Shown here: positions 43,543 to 51,851 of the stretch, piece after piece
Position numbering within the stretch: the first letter of the stretch is position 1
How the letters are laid out: each line of letters starts with the position of its first letter
Source of the DNA: Thaumarchaeota archaeon casp-thauma3
Lineage (GTDB): Archaea; Thermoproteota; Nitrososphaeria; Nitrososphaerales; Nitrosopumilaceae
Direction: 5' to 3'
DNA length: 64,000 nucleotides
Assembly (NCBI GenBank): GCA_001510275.1
Contig: LFEY01000005.1
Coordinates: 1-64,000, forward strand
The notes under the pieces: model-generated
Told to the model about the DNA's origin: nothing
What the model saw: only the letters and a program-made list of their open reading frames with translations
Database searches by the model: none
Translations under genes and position numbers: made by a program

Positions 43543-43638
43543 TTGAACAGTGATATAAAATTCTCATCTATTAACGTAACGCCAGATTTCAAATATACTC
43601 AAAATAGGTATAAAGCAAAGAAAATACTGGGTTACGAT

Positions 43639-45426
43639 ATGACACATAGGGTTGCAGTTTTAGATAAGGAGTTATGCCAACCAAAAAAATGTGGTTTAGA
43701 GTGCATAAAATACTGCCCAGTTAACAAATCAGGCGCAGAATGTATTGTTCTAAATGAAGAATCAAAAAAAGCCCAGATCGATGAGGACATCTGCAATGGT
43801 TGTGGAATATGTGTTAAAGTATGTCCATTTGATGCAATAACAATTGTAAATCTAGCAAGTGAGTTAGCTACAGACAAAATTCATCAGTATGGAGTAAATT
43901 CATTTCGACTATACAAATTACCGACTCCAAAGAAAGGAGAAGTTGTTGGATTGCTAGGAAGAAATGGAATGGGAAAAAGTACAGTAGTTAACATATTATC
44001 AGGAAATCTAAAACCAAATCTTGGAAGATATGAAAATCCACCAGAGTGGGATGAGATTTTAAAATATTATAGTGGAACAGAACTTAAACAACATTTTGAA
44101 AAAATTGAACAAAAACAAATTCGTGCATCAATAAAACCACAACAGGTTCATCATATTGCAGAAGCATTTGATGGAACAGGGAAAGAACTCATTGACAAAT
44201 ATGATGAGAGGGGAGTGTCAAGAGAACTAATCAAAGAACTAGGACTAGAAAATTCTATGGAACAGAGTTTAAAGGAGCTTAGTGGTGGAGAATTACAAAG
44301 ATTAGCAATAGCAGCAGCAGCATCAAAAGATACAGAATTTTACTTTTTTGATGAACCATCATCATACAATGATGTTTTTCAAAGAATGGGAGTTGCTAGG
44401 GTAATACAAGGTCTAGCAAGAATGGGAAAAAGTGTAATGGTAGTAGAACATGATCTAACAGTACTAGATTTTCTCAGTGACTATATTGAAGTATTATATG
44501 GTGAACCTGCGGCATATGGAATTGTTTCAAGTGTTCTATCTACTAAAGTTGGAATCAATGTTTTTCTTGATGGATATTTACCAACTGAAAATGTTAGATT
44601 TAGAGATAAGAAATTTTCTTTTGATGTATCATCATCATCTACTGATATATTTCAAGAAGGAAGTGATATTGTAACTTACCCAAAGATTGAGAAGAAATAT
44701 CCTTCATTTTCAGTAGCAATTGAACCTGGTCGAGTAAGAAAAGGTGAAGTTTTAGGCATAATGGGTGCAAATGCTCTAGGAAAAACGACTTTTATGAAAA
44801 TGATTGCAGGAGTTGAAAAACCAGATTCTGGTAGGATTGATAAGAAAATCAAAATAGCATACAAGCCACAATATCTTCAAAATGATATTGATATAGAAGT
44901 TATATCAGTATTAGATAAGGCAAATGGTAATCCAGTTGAAGGAAGTCTTGAAGAAGAACAAATACTTGAACCACTAAAAATCAAAAAACTCTACAATAAA
45001 TCTATCAAGAATCTTTCTGGAGGAGAACTACAAAAAGTTGCAGTTGTATCATGTCTATTACAAAAAGTAGATTTGTATGCATTAGATGAACCTTCAGCAT
45101 TTTTGGATGTAGAAGATAGAATTGCAATAGCAAAATTTGTGCAAAAATTTGTTCGTTCTTATGGAAAATCAGCAATAGTAATTGATCATGATTTACAGTT
45201 GATGGATCTTATTTCTGACACAATGGTAATCTTTGAGGGAGAATCAGGGATATCTGGTCAAGCTACATCTCCAATGCCAAAAGTTGATGCTATGAATAGA
45301 TTTCTAAAATCACTTGATATGTCATTTAGAAGAGATGAAAGAAGTCTCAGACCTCGTGTAAACAAACTAGAAAGTAGATTAGATAAAAATCAAAAATCAT
45401 CTGGAAATTACTATTACAAGAATTGA
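43639..45426 (+). CDS. rli1: ABCE1/Rli1 ribosome recycling ATPase
   Basis: A 595-residue protein that splits ribosomes after termination. The N-terminus carries two [4Fe-4S] sites (CQPKKCGLECIKYCPVN and CNGCGICVKVCPF). Two ABC domains follow, with Walker A GLLGRNGMGKST and GIMGANALGKTT, signatures LSGGELQRLAIA and LSGGELQKVAVV, and Walker B FFDEPSS and ALDEPSA. I start at ATG 43639 (MTHRVAVLDKELC), the family's normal start; the longer frame would run into the 5S gene. It overlaps the next gene by 4 bases. Confidence 0.96.
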   Translation: MTHRVAVLDKELCQPKKCGLECIKYCPVNKSGAECIVLNEESKKAQIDEDICNGCGICVKVCPFDAITIVNLASELATDKIHQYGVNSFRLYKLPTPKKGEVVGLLGRNGMGKSTVVNILSGNLKPNLGRYENPPEWDEILKYYSGTELKQHFEKIEQKQIRASIKPQQVHHIAEAFDGTGKELIDKYDERGVSRELIKELGLENSMEQSLKELSGGELQRLAIAAAASKDTEFYFFDEPSSYNDVFQRMGVARVIQGLARMGKSVMVVEHDLTVLDFLSDYIEVLYGEPAAYGIVSSVLSTKVGINVFLDGYLPTENVRFRDKKFSFDVSSSSTDIFQEGSDIVTYPKIEKKYPSFSVAIEPGRVRKGEVLGIMGANALGKTTFMKMIAGVEKPDSGRIDKKIKIAYKPQYLQNDIDIEVISVLDKANGNPVEGSLEEEQILEPLKIKKLYNKSIKNLSGGELQKVAVVSCLLQKVDLYALDEPSAFLDVEDRIAIAKFVQKFVRSYGKSAIVIDHDLQLMDLISDTMVIFEGESGISGQATSPMPKVDAMNRFLKSLDMSFRRDERSLRPRVNKLESRLDKNQKSSGNYYYKN

Positions 45427-46259
45427 CTCGAATGCTAAAAAAAGCATTGGAAAACTCTCTCACACCAAAAGAAAGTGATGAATTGATTTCGGCCTTTGAC
45501 CAGATTGGAGATATAATCATAGTAAGAATTCCTGATTCTCTCTTATCAAAGAAAAAAATAATTGGTGAAACTTTGCTAAATGAGGTAAAAATTGCTAGAA
45601 GTGTTTTTTATCAAGCATCAGATGTGGAAGGGGATTTTCGTACAAGAAACCTAGAGATTCTTGCAGGAGAAGATAATACTGAAACAGAATACAAGGAATT
45701 TGGTTGTAAATTTATAGTAGATGTTGAAAATGCATTTTTTTCGCCTAGACTGTCTACAGAAAGAGAACGAATTGCAAATTTGATCCATGATGGAGAAATA
45801 ATTACCAATATGTTTGCAGGAGTTGGAATGTTTTCTATAATGGCTGCAAAAAAGAAAAAATGTACTGTTTATAGTCTTGATATCAATCCAGTTGCATCAA
45901 AACTGTGTGAAAAGAATATTGGATTAAACAAACTTGCTGGAAAAGTAATTTCAATAAATGGGAATGCATCAGAGATTATCAAAGAGCAGTTATTGGATAA
46001 ATCGAATAGAACGTTAATGTTGTTACCTGAAAGATCCGATGAATTTTTAGAATCTGCAATTAATACAACCAAAAATGGAGGCATTATCCATTATTATTCA
46101 CATATTCATGCAGATAAAAAATCAGAAGCAAGTAAACTTTCAGAAGAACATTATCTTCAAGTAACACCAGTGCAATCAGAAATTCTCAATTCAAAAATTG
46201 TCAGAGCAGTAGGTCCTAGATATTATCAAACAGTAGTAGATGTAAAAATTTCTAAATAG
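45423..46259 (+). CDS. Trm5/Tyw2-family tRNA methyltransferase-like protein
   Basis: A 278-residue class I SAM enzyme. FFSPRLSTERERIANLI is the conserved Trm5/Tyw2 block containing the substrate-binding Arg; NMFAGVGMFSIMAAKK is the SAM motif I and VYSLDINPVASKLCEKNI motif II. Trm5 makes m1G37 of tRNA, and Tyw2-type enzymes make wyosine intermediates at the same base. The later motif usually NxP reads LLPERSDEFL here, without the Asn, so the exact reaction is uncertain. TTG start, overlapping rli1 by 4 bases, which links it to translation. Confidence 0.85.
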   Translation: MTRMLKKALENSLTPKESDELISAFDQIGDIIIVRIPDSLLSKKKIIGETLLNEVKIARSVFYQASDVEGDFRTRNLEILAGEDNTETEYKEFGCKFIVDVENAFFSPRLSTERERIANLIHDGEIITNMFAGVGMFSIMAAKKKKCTVYSLDINPVASKLCEKNIGLNKLAGKVISINGNASEIIKEQLLDKSNRTLMLLPERSDEFLESAINTTKNGGIIHYYSHIHADKKSEASKLSEEHYLQVTPVQSEILNSKIVRAVGPRYYQTVVDVKISK

Positions 46260-46260
46260 A

Positions 46261-46479
46261 CTAATCATCTGACGTGATTGACGCAGGTGAAGGTTTTGTT
46301 GTTGCCATAACATATCCAATCCATGCAATTACTCCAAGTATTCCACCAGCAATCATCAATACAGATAATTGTAGTACAATAGGGCTCCATTCAGAAAGCA
46401 TCAACAAGTATGCATAAAGAAAGAATCCACCAATACAAAGCATAAAAATGGTAATACCCATTCCTTTGCGCTTGTTCAT
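46261..46479 (-). CDS. Small two-helix membrane protein
   Basis: A 72-residue protein with two hydrophobic segments (GITIFMLCIGGFFLYAYLL and LQLSVLMIAGGILGVIAWI), a basic N-terminus (MNKRKGM) and a short acidic end. It is convergent with the Trm5-like gene (1-base gap) and lies 37 bases downstream of rimI. Function unknown. Confidence 0.65.
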   Translation of the reverse strand: MNKRKGMGITIFMLCIGGFFLYAYLLMLSEWSPIVLQLSVLMIAGGILGVIAWIGYVMATTKPSPASITSDD

Positions 46480-46516
46480 GACAAAGAATTTTTTGTGAGT
46501 TATTTATTGGTTTGAA

Positions 46517-47014
46517 CTAATCTAATTCAATTGCCATAAGATATGCATCTTCACCATCTCTATAGTAGGCGTTTAGTTGTTGTCTAATAACAAATCCAAG
46601 TTTTTCATACAGTTTGACAGCCTCATTATTGCTACATCGTACTTCCAAGTAGAATTCATCACATTTTTTTAATTTTACACCATTGACAGATTCTTCAACA
46701 AGTCCGCTTCCAATTCCTTTTCTTCTATAATCATCAAGAACTGCAATAGACACTACATGACCTTTTTTGACAAAGCCTAATTTCTTAAAATTTGAAAAAC
46801 CATACTCAGTTTTACACATAATATAACCAACATGTTTTCCTCCAATTTCTGCAACTATGAATGCCTCAGGAATTTCTGCCAGCAAACTTTCATAGAAATA
46901 ATCAGAATAATGCTCTGGGAGAGTTTTCAAGTTAATTTCCATTACAGGGATTAGATCGCTTGACTCTGCTCGTCTAATATTACAGTCACCTAACTGTCTA
47001 AGAATTACTTGCAT
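46517..47014 (-). CDS. rimI: RimI-like ribosomal protein / N-terminal acetyltransferase
   Basis: A 165-residue GNAT enzyme with DCNIRRAESSDLIPVMEIN, the RimI-typical PEHYSDYFYESLL region, SIAVLDDYRRKGIGSGLVEE (acetyl-CoA loop R-R-K-G-I-G) and YLEVRCSNNEAVKLYEKLGF. Archaeal members acetylate protein N-termini broadly (NatA-like). I use ATG 47014; ATG 47032 would add six residues. The acetyl-CoA loop and the C-terminal ENLGF-like end make the family clear. Confidence 0.9.
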   Translation of the reverse strand: MQVILRQLGDCNIRRAESSDLIPVMEINLKTLPEHYSDYFYESLLAEIPEAFIVAEIGGKHVGYIMCKTEYGFSNFKKLGFVKKGHVVSIAVLDDYRRKGIGSGLVEESVNGVKLKKCDEFYLEVRCSNNEAVKLYEKLGFVIRQQLNAYYRDGEDAYLMAIELD

Positions 47015-47089
47015 GATATAGAATAAGGGCATCAATATTTAATTTTAAACCAAAAAACCATTTAATGGAAAGATTTAGCCCTAAAATAG

Positions 47090-48196
47090 ATGGAGGAACA
47101 TTCACAAGAAGATATTATTTCACTAGTCAATTCCATATTTGAGGTCAGTGATTTTACAAAAGCAGAATTTTCATTAGAATTTAGAATTGAAGATTTAGAA
47201 TTTAAATCAAAGTTTGAGGATTTAGCAAGAAAATTAGAAAATATGAGTTTTGTCTGCAAATTAGAAGAGATGAATGGTGCAAAATATATCATCATTCAAA
47301 AATTTACTCCAAAAAAACAGAGAAGTTGGTTGAGTACAGCATGGACTCCTCGAATTTTGTTTGCAGTTGTTATTTCATTTGTTATGGTAGATGGATACTA
47401 TAGAACATCTGGAACAAATTCAATTGTAGAGATCGGAGATCCGCTAGAGATGGCAGCAGTTTACACATTAGCATTACTAGGAATTTTAGGAACCCATGAG
47501 CTTGGCCACATTATTGCTGCTAAAGCACACAAACTAAAAACAACTTGGCCTTACTTTATTCCAGGGTTACCTATTATTGGCATTCCAACATTTGGTGCGT
47601 TTATCCAATCAAAGGGATTAACTATTAATCGAGAAATTTTATTTGATGTTGCAATTGCAGGTCCTATTGCAGGATTAGTAATTACAATAATAGTTTCAAT
47701 TTATGGTGCATATACTGTACCGGTTATAGATCAAGCTATTGCTGCAGAATTATTTGCAGAATCCAAATTGATAGAATGGGATATGGGGCAACCATTGTTA
47801 ATGTCTGCTAGTTTGGCAATGTTTGGCAAAGGTGTAGCTGGACAAGAAATCATCATGACCCCAATTATGTTTGCATCTTGGATTGGATTTTTAATTACAT
47901 TCTTGAATTTATTGCCAGCATGGCAATTAGATGGAGGACACATGGCAAGAACATTACTTGGTACAAAGATGCACAGATATGCAACTTATGGAAGTATGGC
48001 AATTCTTGTTTTGTTAAATTATTGGTTAATGGCAATATTGATTTTTGTAATGAGTTCAAAAAATCCTAGTGCAAATCCACTGGATGATGTTTCGCCACTT
48101 ACAAAAAACAGAAAACTTGCATATGTTGGAATCATAGTATTAGCAATTTTATGCGCACCGTTACCATCAAATTTTTTACCTAACTTTTTACCTTAG
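47090..48196 (+). CDS. Site-2-protease-family (M50) membrane metalloprotease
   Basis: A 368-residue intramembrane zinc protease. The active site HELGHIIAAK is in the third quarter of the membrane core and the third ligand is in LLPAWQLDGGHMAR. The first ~85 residues are a soluble cytoplasmic domain, followed by six or so helices. These proteases cut membrane-embedded substrates such as anti-sigma factors or signal peptides; the substrate here is unknown. It is convergent with the LarA-like gene (9-base overlap). Confidence 0.9.
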   Translation: MEEHSQEDIISLVNSIFEVSDFTKAEFSLEFRIEDLEFKSKFEDLARKLENMSFVCKLEEMNGAKYIIIQKFTPKKQRSWLSTAWTPRILFAVVISFVMVDGYYRTSGTNSIVEIGDPLEMAAVYTLALLGILGTHELGHIIAAKAHKLKTTWPYFIPGLPIIGIPTFGAFIQSKGLTINREILFDVAIAGPIAGLVITIIVSIYGAYTVPVIDQAIAAELFAESKLIEWDMGQPLLMSASLAMFGKGVAGQEIIMTPIMFASWIGFLITFLNLLPAWQLDGGHMARTLLGTKMHRYATYGSMAILVLLNYWLMAILIFVMSSKNPSANPLDDVSPLTKNRKLAYVGIIVLAILCAPLPSNFLPNFLP

Positions 48197-49270
48197 TAAA
48201 AGTCTAGCACCATCTGTAACTACTGCAACTTTTTGTTTTGCACCTTGTGTTTTTAGAATATACTCCAAAGAATGCTTTATGCCAGGTAAAGAAACCATGT
48301 CAAGTTTCTTTGCATAAAATTCCGGAAGAATTGAAACTAAACCAATTTGAAAATTCTTTTGGACTTCTGAAAGAAATAACAAATCCTCCATTCCACTAAT
48401 GTATTTAGTAGGATTTCGTAGCTGTTCCAAAGTTAATCTATCTTCAATGTATTGTTGAAATGCATCAGAACCTAAACCACCTTTACATTCAGCTACTAAA
48501 ATAGCAAGACCATCTTTTTTGATTGCATTTGAACAATTCCAAAGTGAAGAGAGTGATTTTCCAAGATTAACATTACTTGCATCTTTACCAGTACTAATTA
48601 TCATTGTTTTATGTTGACTAACATCTTTGATTGAATGAGATTCCAAAATTTTTGTTGCAGAAAGAGTTTCTGAAGGATGACCTATAGAAAAATCAATTAT
48701 GCCTTCAGAATTTGCAACTATTTCAATTCCTTGAATTTCAAAATTATTGGTAAATTTTTTTGCTTCTTTCAAACTTTCTGGATATTGTCCAGGGGTAGGA
48801 AGGTTTCCCTGTCTTTTTGCATATGCTGAAAGCATAGATTCTAGGCCAAATTTTTTGATCAGGCGAGTTGAAATGGTTTCATAACCAAACAATCCATCAT
48901 ATTCCATTTCAGCCATAAATACAAGATTTGAATTTGAAATATCAACATCATCAAATTCATTAATTGAGCTTCCTTCAGGTAATCCTGCTTTAACTAAATT
49001 CAGGATTTGTTTGTCAGCTAAAATTTTTGGGAATGGTTTTGATTTTTGTTCACATAAAGTAAATAGTGATGAAATGATTTTTTGGATAGATTTTGAATTA
49101 TGTAAAACTACAAGTTCCATTGGTTTTGATAAATCAAGTGTACTGAGTTTTTCATTAATTACTGAATCTTCCAAAGTTTTACCTTCAGAATCAATTTTTT
49201 GCTCTAAATTCTCTGCGCTTATATCCAAAACAACATCTGTAATTCCATAATTTAACCAGATTTCAGGCAT
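48188..49270 (-). CDS. LarA-like (lactate racemase fold, DUF2088) protein lacking catalytic motifs
   Basis: A 360-residue protein. The start IWLNYGITDVVLDIS, the C-terminal lobe with KKDGLAILVAECKGGLGSDAF and the end KVAVVTDGARLLLR correspond to the two-lobed LarA fold. In L. plantarum LarA the pincer cofactor is bound by Lys184 in SGGRKSVLPG with nickel ligand His200 and acid-base His108 and His174 in motifs such as ATGFHRP and ESHFFAGF. In this protein those stretches read LVVLHNSKSIQ and MEYDGLFGYETI, with no matching Lys/His set. It may be a non-catalytic relative, use different chemistry, or bind another ligand. The fold call is by eye. Confidence 0.55.
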   Translation of the reverse strand: MPEIWLNYGITDVVLDISAENLEQKIDSEGKTLEDSVINEKLSTLDLSKPMELVVLHNSKSIQKIISSLFTLCEQKSKPFPKILADKQILNLVKAGLPEGSSINEFDDVDISNSNLVFMAEMEYDGLFGYETISTRLIKKFGLESMLSAYAKRQGNLPTPGQYPESLKEAKKFTNNFEIQGIEIVANSEGIIDFSIGHPSETLSATKILESHSIKDVSQHKTMIISTGKDASNVNLGKSLSSLWNCSNAIKKDGLAILVAECKGGLGSDAFQQYIEDRLTLEQLRNPTKYISGMEDLLFLSEVQKNFQIGLVSILPEFYAKKLDMVSLPGIKHSLEYILKTQGAKQKVAVVTDGARLLLR

Positions 49271-49320
49271 AATTCATACACAATACAAACCAAAATAAAT
49301 CCAGTGTAGTTAATTTTGGT

Positions 49321-49926
49321 ATGGAATTTGTTAAAGAGTTTGCAACATTTTTGCATCAAAATGGCATAATAAAATTTGGGGACTTTACACTTTCTAGTGG
49401 GAAAAAGAGTTCATACTATGTAGATTTAAGGCTAGTTCCAAGCTATCCTCATGAATTTAGAAAAATGGTAAAATATCTTGAAAACGAGATTGCAGAAAAT
49501 ATTGGATTAAATAAATTTGATTCAATTGTGTCAGTGCCAACAGGTGGTTTGGTAATTGCATCAGCATTAGCTATAGAAACTGTCAAACCACTAATCTATG
49601 TAAGAAGTAAACCAAAAGATTATGGGACTTCAAAATCAATTGAAGGGAAAATTCATGAGGGAATGAAAGTTATCATGATTGATGATGTTGCAACTACTGG
49701 TAGTTCAGTTGTAAATGCAATAAAATTATTAAAAGAAGTCAATATTTCTGTAAATGATGCATATGTAATTGTTAATAGAATGGAGGGAGCTGATAAGGCT
49801 TTGTCTGAATTAGGAGTAAAGATGCATTCAATTCTAAATATTTTACAAATTACAGAAGCATTATATGAACAAAATCTTGTAGATGAGGATATTTTAGAAA
49901 AAGTGAAAAATCAAATTGGCAAATAA
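49321..49926 (+). CDS. pyrE: Orotate phosphoribosyltransferase
   Basis: A 201-residue enzyme that joins orotate to PRPP in UMP synthesis. It contains GDFTLSSGKKSSYYVDLR, the SVPTGGLVIASALA region and the PRPP-binding VIMIDDVATTGSSV. Length and motifs are normal for the family. It is divergent from the LarA-like gene with 50 bases between. Confidence 0.95.
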   Translation: MEFVKEFATFLHQNGIIKFGDFTLSSGKKSSYYVDLRLVPSYPHEFRKMVKYLENEIAENIGLNKFDSIVSVPTGGLVIASALAIETVKPLIYVRSKPKDYGTSKSIEGKIHEGMKVIMIDDVATTGSSVVNAIKLLKEVNISVNDAYVIVNRMEGADKALSELGVKMHSILNILQITEALYEQNLVDEDILEKVKNQIGK

Positions 49927-50037
49927 GTTTTGGCAGCTCAGACAAATGCCTTCCAATCATCGTTCAGATATAACTCTGATTCTTCATTGCAGCCAGTAAA
50001 TTTTAGATTTGCTTATTTTAAAACTAATGGAAATTAA

Positions 50038-50111
50038 TGGGCCCGAAGGGCTTCGATCCCTTGGCTCACCGGTTATGAGCCGGTTACTCTACCAAGCTGA
50101 GTTACGGGCCC
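50038..50111 (-). tRNA. tRNA with CAT anticodon (elongator Met or Ile2)
   Basis: Minus strand from 50111: acceptor GGGCCCG/CGGGCCC, D stem ACTC/GAGT, anticodon arm ACCGG-CTCATAA-CCGGT, discriminator A at 50038. The anticodon stem is not the three-G:C initiator type. The 5' GGGCCC with C4:G69 and C5:G68 is the pattern I associate with archaeal Ile2 (agmatidine-modified), so the tRNA may read AUA rather than AUG. The T arm is AAGGG-ATCGAAG-CCCTT, with A instead of T at position 54. No intron, no CCA. Confidence 0.85.
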
Positions 50112-50152
50112 TAAGCAGATGAATTTTTTCTTAGGTATAAAATGTTATGAGA

Positions 50153-50785
50153 TTAACAATATTCTTCATAACAACTATCAAGCAACAAGTTTTGTGCAGA
50201 AATAGATTTATCTGCAATTTCAAGCAAGTTATTTGAATCAGTTGAAGATTTTTCCAGAATATTCCTCCAGGATGCAGCATGTCTAATGTCAGCTTCAGTA
50301 TGAAGTTTGAAGTATTCTGTTGCTTCATCGCTGGTCATTCCATAGAATTTTGCTAATCCATCAAGTTTTGTTTGACTGATTTTAGGAATTTCTTTTTCAA
50401 AAGCATACATAGCACATGAACCACTTTCATAGGTATTCATTAATTCATTCAAATTAGAAACAGCTTTACGGGTTTTGGTTAATCCAGTATATGAAATTAG
50501 TTCATCTTCAGATATACCAAGTTCTCCTACAAAGCTAATCCATAGTTTTACATGATCAGATTCTTCTTGTTGGTTTGCAATTAATTCACTAACTACTGAA
50601 TCAGGTGCTTTTTCAATAATTGGAGTCATAAAAGACGGAACCGCTTTTACAAGTTGAAAATATTCTTTAGAATATCCTGCTAAAGATTTTTGTTCTAACT
50701 TTCCATCAGACCACATCTGGTAGAATGGGTGTTTTAGTAAACTTCTTTCATCAATCATTTCATCAATTCTTTTTATTATATTCAT
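50153..50785 (-). CDS. CADD-like diiron oxygenase, candidate p-aminobenzoate synthase
   Basis: A 210-residue helical protein of the TenA/PqqC-like fold. The putative metal ligands are all present: NQQEESDHVKLW (Glu and His), FEKEIP (Glu) and FKLHTEADIRHAASW (H-x3-D-x2-H), as in Chlamydia CADD and its Nitrosomonas homologue. The Tyr in GYSKEYFQLVKA corresponds to the one proposed to be sacrificed for p-aminobenzoate. No canonical pabABC gene is visible here, so this may supply pABA or a related precursor for the archaeal C1 carrier. The assignment to that reaction is inference. Confidence 0.75.
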   Translation of the reverse strand: MNIIKRIDEMIDERSLLKHPFYQMWSDGKLEQKSLAGYSKEYFQLVKAVPSFMTPIIEKAPDSVVSELIANQQEESDHVKLWISFVGELGISEDELISYTGLTKTRKAVSNLNELMNTYESGSCAMYAFEKEIPKISQTKLDGLAKFYGMTSDEATEYFKLHTEADIRHAASWRNILEKSSTDSNNLLEIADKSISAQNLLLDSCYEEYC

Positions 50786-50864
50786 GACTCATCTCCAAAT
50801 TTGCCAATAAAAAATCTTTGTGGTTTACAAAAGATTTTATGGTCAAACTACTGAATTTTCTTGG

Positions 50865-50955
50865 GTTCCAGTGGTGTAGACCGGTCAAGCATTTTGCCCT
50901 TTCAAGGCAAAGATCCCGGGTTCAAAATCTATCGATGAAAATCCCGGCTGGAGCA
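50865..50955 (+). tRNA. tRNA-Glu (TTC) with a 15-base T-loop insertion
   Basis: Acceptor GTTCCAG (50865-50871) pairs with CTGGAGC (50948-50954) with one G-U pair, discriminator A 50955; CCA follows at 50956-50958 and may be chance or encoded. Anticodon arm TTGCC-CTTTCAA-GGCAA gives TTC. The T stem CCGGG/CCCGG is intact, but the loop is 22 bases (TTCAAAATCTATCGATGAAA plus AT) rather than 7, so a 15-base intron lies near position 59/60. Without it the loop would be TTCAAAT. Confidence 0.9.
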
Positions 50956-50999
50956 CCAAGATTTATTTACTAATAACAAAGTTTTTTGATCAGACTATT

Positions 51000-51851
51000 T
51001 TGGATAGAAAAAATATCGAGATTAATCCTCTACTTGAAACATATGGTAAGTATATTAAAAAAATAGATCAGGCGTTAGATAATGAGCTAGATCTTTATTC
51101 TGAATCAGAATTCATTGAACCACTAAAATATTCTTTAGATGGTGGAAAACGAATCAGACCTATTATTTTGACTTTATCTGCAGAATGTGTGGGTAAAATT
51201 GATGAAAATACATTTGCAGCATCTTGTGCTGTTGAGTTTTTACATATGGAATCAATCATCCATGATGACATTATTGATAATGAAACTATGAGAAGACAAA
51301 AGGATCCATTCCATATCAAATATGGATACAATACCAGTGTCCTTACAGGGGATTTTGTTTTAGGATTAATTCTTGCAATATCTTCTAGATTAGACAATGC
51401 TAGAATCACAAAAGATTTGGCAACTACTGCTATGTTAATGAGTGAAGGAGAAATGATTGAAAGTAGATTAGAAACTAGTGAAGATGTTACATTTGATGAT
51501 TATCTTAAAGTAATTGAATACAAGACAGCAACAGCTTTTGAAGTTGCAGCTAGAATAGGTGCAATCATTGCAAAAGGATCAGAAGATCAAATTGAAGCAT
51601 TAACGGGATATGGCAAAAACATTGGAATTGCATATCAAATTAGAGATGATTTGTTAGATTGGAAAAATGAAGATAAATTGTTTAATCTGTTAATTAAGAA
51701 AAGCTCAGACCCAAGAGATGTTTTTGATAAAATGGAAGATATGTTAAAAGAATATTCTGAAAAAGCAAGAGCTAATTTGAGAAAGCTTCCAGATAATGAT
51801 GCAAAAGTAAATCTAGATAATTTAATTAAGTTTACTTCGTTTAAGGCATAA
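51000..51851 (+). CDS. Polyprenyl diphosphate synthase, probably medium/long chain
   Basis: A 283-residue trans-prenyltransferase with GGKRIRPIIL, first Asp-rich motif HDDIID and second RDDLLD. The residue five before the first motif is Glu (MESIIHDDIID), not the bulky Phe seen in the GGPP synthase at 27548-28528, so a longer chain is expected. Thaumarchaea contain menaquinone with a C30-type side chain, so this is a good candidate for that precursor. It starts TTG at 51000, 45 bases after the tRNA-Glu, and is convergent with nuoN (11-base overlap). Confidence 0.88.
   Translation: MDRKNIEINPLLETYGKYIKKIDQALDNELDLYSESEFIEPLKYSLDGGKRIRPIILTLSAECVGKIDENTFAASCAVEFLHMESIIHDDIIDNETMRRQKDPFHIKYGYNTSVLTGDFVLGLILAISSRLDNARITKDLATTAMLMSEGEMIESRLETSEDVTFDDYLKVIEYKTATAFEVAARIGAIIAKGSEDQIEALTGYGKNIGIAYQIRDDLLDWKNEDKLFNLLIKKSSDPRDVFDKMEDMLKEYSEKARANLRKLPDNDAKVNLDNLIKFTSFKA

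Noticed and set aside
43534-43638. Longer N-terminus for ABCE1
   Set aside because: The extra 35 codons run into the 5S rRNA gene and have no resemblance to the ABCE1 family, which starts at the MTHRVAVLD equivalent.
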